A program made the position numbers and the translations under genes. Positions 61,169 to 64,000 of a DNA stretch of 64,000 nt are shown piece after piece. Below the pieces are notes generated by a model. That model saw only the letters and a list, made by a program, of their open reading frames with translations, did no database searches and had not been told where the DNA came from. This DNA is from Planctomycetota bacterium. Its GTDB lineage: Bacteria; Planctomycetota; PLA2; JAEUHO01. Each line of letters begins with the position of its first letter. Position 1 is the stretch's first letter. Location: positions 25,811-89,810 of the forward strand of contig JANQJW010000070.1 in the NCBI GenBank assembly GCA_028281445.1, read 5' to 3'.

Positions 61169-63154
61169 ATGAAGGCAATCACTGAGCTGCTTGGGCGGAG
61201 CCTGTTGGCCAAGATGCTGGCAGGGGGACTCGGCTGCGTGTTCCTCCTTGGGGCTGCGTGGTACGGCATCGGCCGTGCCCTTGAGAGCCACAAGGACGAT
61301 CTCTTCGACCTGGAGATCAGGGCGCTGCAGACCGAGGTCGACATGCTGGGTGTGCGACGCCACGAGAAGGACGTGATCATTCGCGACCTCCGCTCCTCGG
61401 CGTTCCATGCCACGGGCGATTCCAAGAACCTGCGCAAGCACCGGACGGTGCTGGAGCGGTTGCATACCCGGATCAAGGGGCTCTCCACGTGGAAGGACGA
61501 GTTGGGCGACGTGCCCGAGCAGCTCGACCGAGCCGTCCACGACTACGAAGCGTCGTTCACCGCACTCATCGCCGCCTATCGGGATCTCGGTGACGGAACG
61601 ACCGGGCAGCTAGGCCGCCTGCGGACGGCGCAGCGAAGCCTGGGCGACGTGATCGCCGCCGGCGAGAGCGTCGAGATGCAGCGCGCCGTCATCGAGATGG
61701 AGCACCTCGCGGCGGACTACGTGCTGCGCTCGGACGAGGCGACAGGACAGAAGCTGCGTGACTTCGTGCACGGGATGCTGGCGAAGGCGCGCGAGCTGCC
61801 CGAGGGCGCCGACGCTGTCGTTGGCAAGGTGCTCGACTACGAGAGCGCCGTGGATGCCTGCATGGCCCTCCACAAGCAGATCGGGCTCAGCGAGAACGAG
61901 GGACTGCGCGGCAGCATGCGGGCGTCCATCCACAAGCTCGCGCCTCTCGCGGACAAGGTCCGCGGTACCGCCGTACGGCTCGCGGATGATGCACGAGACA
62001 CGCAGAAGCTCGCCGGCCTCCTGCTCCTCGTGGGCGGGCTGGTGCTCGCGGGCTTCGTGTTCGTCCTCTACGCGCGCTCCCTGACGCGGCCGCTGGCGCG
62101 CCTGCGGGATGCCGCGCATCGCTTCGGCGAAGGCGACACGAGCGTGCAGATCGACGTGGAGTCGAAAGACGAGATCGGCGGACTGGCGGCGTCCATCCGC
62201 ACCATGATCCAAGGCCTGCGCGAGGCGGGCCGCGAGCGCGAAGAGGTCTTCGAGGGCATCACCGAGACGACCTCGCGACTGAGTGCGGCGAGCTCGGAGA
62301 TCCTCGTGGCGACCACGCAGCAGTCCACGGGAGCCGAAGAACAGGCCGCCGCCGTCTCGCAGACGGTAGCCACGATCGACGAGGTCCTCCACGCGGCCGA
62401 GGAGGGTGCTTCGCGCGCCGTCGAGGTCACGGAAGCCTCTCGCAAGTCCGTCGCGAGCTCTCGCGAGGGGACCGAGTCGGTGAAGGCAACGCTCAAGCGC
62501 ATGCGCCAGGTGAAGGCAAGCTGCGAAGAGCTCTCTGCCGGCATCCTGGAGCTGGACGGCCGCGCTGAGTCGATCAGCGCGATCATCGCCACGGTCGGTG
62601 ACATCGCCGAGCAGACGAACCTCCTGGCGCTGAACGCCGCGATCGAAGCGTCGCGCGCCGGCGAGCACGGCCGCGGCTTCGCGGTCGTCGCCGCCGAGGT
62701 GCGCGCACTGGCCGACGAGTGCAAGAAGGCAACGGCGCAGGTCCGCGATCTCCTCGGCGAGGTGCAACGCAGCACCCGCGTTGCGGTGACGCGGACGCGT
62801 GACTCCGTGGAGGGCGTGAACGAGGCGGTGACCGCTGCGGAGCGCACGGGCGAAGCGATCCATGCGCTGGAAAAGGCGCTCTCGAGCCAGTCCCAGGTCG
62901 CCGTGCAGATCGACGCGTCTTCGCGCCAGCAGGCGATCGGCATCAAGCAGATCAACGAGGCGGTGCGGAGCATCGATCAAGTGACGCGCCAGAACGTGGA
63001 CTCCAACCGCCAGACCCAGCGCGCGATGGAGGACCTGAGCGCGATGGGCGATGAGCTCCGTTCGCTCGTGGGGCTCAGTGGCAACGGCAGCAGCAATGGA
63101 AACGGGCACACCAACGGCAACGGCAAGACCAACGGCAGCGGGAAGGACGGATAG
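61169..63154 (+). CDS. Methyl-accepting chemotaxis protein
   Basis: A 661-residue receptor (ATG 61169 after GGAGGGG). TM1 is at ~13-35 ([20 protein letters not shown]). A ~240-residue helical periplasmic sensor follows ([20 protein letters not shown]), then TM2 at ~280-301 ([19 protein letters not shown]). A HAMP domain comes next ([20 protein letters not shown]), and the signalling domain has the hairpin tip [20 protein letters not shown] (~480-500). The tail is a Gly/Asn-rich linker ([18 protein letters not shown]) without the usual CheR/CheB-binding pentapeptide. CheA begins 6 nt later. Confidence 0.93.
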   Translation: MKAITELLGRSLLAKMLAGGLGCVFLLGAAWYGIGRALESHKDDLFDLEIRALQTEVDMLGVRRHEKDVIIRDLRSSAFHATGDSKNLRKHRTVLERLHTRIKGLSTWKDELGDVPEQLDRAVHDYEASFTALIAAYRDLGDGTTGQLGRLRTAQRSLGDVIAAGESVEMQRAVIEMEHLAADYVLRSDEATGQKLRDFVHGMLAKARELPEGADAVVGKVLDYESAVDACMALHKQIGLSENEGLRGSMRASIHKLAPLADKVRGTAVRLADDARDTQKLAGLLLLVGGLVLAGFVFVLYARSLTRPLARLRDAAHRFGEGDTSVQIDVESKDEIGGLAASIRTMIQGLREAGREREEVFEGITETTSRLSAASSEILVATTQQSTGAEEQAAAVSQTVATIDEVLHAAEEGASRAVEVTEASRKSVASSREGTESVKATLKRMRQVKASCEELSAGILELDGRAESISAIIATVGDIAEQTNLLALNAAIEASRAGEHGRGFAVVAAEVRALADECKKATAQVRDLLGEVQRSTRVAVTRTRDSVEGVNEAVTAAERTGEAIHALEKALSSQSQVAVQIDASSRQQAIGIKQINEAVRSIDQVTRQNVDSNRQTQRAMEDLSAMGDELRSLVGLSGNGSSNGNGHTNGNGKTNGSGKDG

Positions 63155-63160
63155 TTCCGC

Positions 63161-64000
63161 ATGGACCGCGACGAGCTCGCACGCCGCCTGATGCGCAGCT
63201 TCCTCGGGGAGGCCGAGGACCGCATCGACGCGCTGAACACGGATCTGCTTGCGCTCGAGCAGGCGGATCCGGCGGCTCGTGATGCCATCGTGCAGCGTCT
63301 GTTTCGTGCCGCGCACAGCCTGAAGGGCGCCGCGCGCGCCGTAGGCATCCGCTCCGTCGAGACGATCTCCCACCGGATGGAAGAAGTCCTGTCCGGTGTG
63401 CGCGACGAGACGCGTGTGCTCGATGCGGCGTTGGCCGAGGTGCTGTTCGCTACGGTCGATGCGATCCAGGCAGCAGCCGCCCACCTCGAGGAAGGTGGGG
63501 AAGAGGATCCGACGCTCGTGCAGCCGATGGTTGGCCGCCTCGACGCGCTCCTCGCAGGCGAGGCGCCGGAGCCCGATCCGGAACCGAAGCCGGAGCTGCA
63601 GCCGGCCACCGCCATGCAGGAGCGCAACGGCGCGCCGCTGGCATCCGCGGACGAGCCCAACCCGGCGGAGCGAAACGGAAACGGCGCGGTGAGCAACGGC
63701 CGGCCCGCAGCGCCGTCCGTACCGGCGCGTGCTTCGAAGGAGGCGCCCAAGACGCTGCGCGTTGGAACCGAGAAGCTCGAACACCTGCTCAACGAGAGCG
63801 GCGAGATTCTGCTCGCGCACCGCCGTGTCGACGCGAGCCTGCGCAAGCTCATGGACCTGCTGGACGACGCACGGGGCTCGGCAGAGCTCCAGCGCGGGGT
63901 CCGAGCGATCGTCGCGCCGGCGGAAGCCGGCGTGCGCGGCCTCCTGGACGACTTGCATGACGTCGCCGAAGGACTACAGCGTGACGAGCGCCTGCTCGGA
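63161..64000 (+). CDS. cheA: Chemotaxis histidine kinase CheA, N-terminal part (partial)
   Basis: The frame runs off the right edge after 280 residues. The N-terminal Hpt domain is MDRDELARRLMRSFLGEAED with the phosphate-accepting His in LFRAAHSLKGAARAVGIRSV (~50). A long Pro/Glu- and Asn/Gly-rich linker (~130-200: EPDPEPKPELQPA, AERNGNGAVSNG) follows, then the start of the dimerisation domain (TLRVGTEKLEHLLNESGEIL). The kinase, CheW-like and any receiver domains lie outside. It is the last visible gene of the operon. Confidence 0.9.
   Translation, partial: MDRDELARRLMRSFLGEAEDRIDALNTDLLALEQADPAARDAIVQRLFRAAHSLKGAARAVGIRSVETISHRMEEVLSGVRDETRVLDAALAEVLFATVDAIQAAAAHLEEGGEEDPTLVQPMVGRLDALLAGEAPEPDPEPKPELQPATAMQERNGAPLASADEPNPAERNGNGAVSNGRPAAPSVPARASKEAPKTLRVGTEKLEHLLNESGEILLAHRRVDASLRKLMDLLDDARGSAELQRGVRAIVAPAEAGVRGLLDDLHDVAEGLQRDERLLG

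Noticed and set aside
1..64000. CRISPR arrays, rRNA genes, intact insertion sequences
   Set aside because: I saw no regularly spaced repeats, no rRNA-like sequence and no transposase. The only mobile-element trace is the truncated recombinase at 26.6-28.2 kb.

Overview
The window is GC-rich and densely coded, with many divergent and convergent gene pairs. It carries a long series of secreted or lipid-anchored proteins of unknown function, a planctomycete-style ECF sigma factor, a very large NAD-glutamate dehydrogenase, and TPR/CHAT, PEGA, PASTA and carboxypeptidase-regulatory-like proteins. This mix points to an uncultured Planctomycetota-type bacterium. The assignment is an inference from gene content (about 0.6), not from a marker gene.

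Layout. 0-9.7 kb: start of a PolX-like polymerase gene, a Uma2 nuclease, a prenyltransferase-repeat secreted protein, small proteins, a 1597-residue NAD-glutamate dehydrogenase, a formate/nitrite-type transporter and a small membrane protein that has lost its middle. 9.8-17 kb: DUF4304, a large TPR-CHAT protease-like protein divergent from an ECF sigma factor, a double-GNAT protein, and an SDR-SMI1 pair. 17-26.5 kb: secreted proteins and lipoproteins, an aldo/keto reductase and a VOC protein. 26.6-29.2 kb: tRNA-Pro(GGG) with the scar of a mobile element, namely a serine recombinase and an XRE regulator that have both lost their 5' ends at the same junction. 29.2-39.3 kb: HtrA-like protease, a frameshifted acetyltransferase, a HExxH protein, an alkyltransferase-like DNA repair protein, an outer-membrane barrel and an ABM-domain protein.

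39.4-40.5 kb holds the most notable gene. It encodes a secreted TlpA/thioredoxin-like protein whose frame is interrupted only by one TGA, exactly at the first position of the redox motif (U-G-A-C). About 30 nt downstream is a hairpin with a GGUCU loop. This reads as a selenoprotein with a bacterial SECIS element. 40.5-48.4 kb: an eight-gene Tad/Flp pilus operon on the minus strand (flp, tadE, cpaB, tadG-like, cpaE, cpaF, tadB, tadC) without secretin or prepilin peptidase. 48.5-52.1 kb: a likely zinc-responsive module (MerC-domain protein, Fur/Zur-type repressor, COG0523 GTPase, FAD protein) with two AT-rich palindromes at its control points.

52.1-58.5 kb: methyltransferase, GNAT, a protein built of about 44-residue helical repeats, a metzincin-like protease with three C-terminal repeats and a PEGA protein. 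58.7-64 kb: a chemosensory operon cheW-cheR(TPR)-cheW-mcp-cheA that runs off the right edge. The Tad pilus and the chemosensory array could be linked (surface sensing or motility), but nothing in the sequence proves this. Start codons were chosen by Shine-Dalgarno spacing, signal peptides and 4-nt overlaps where possible.
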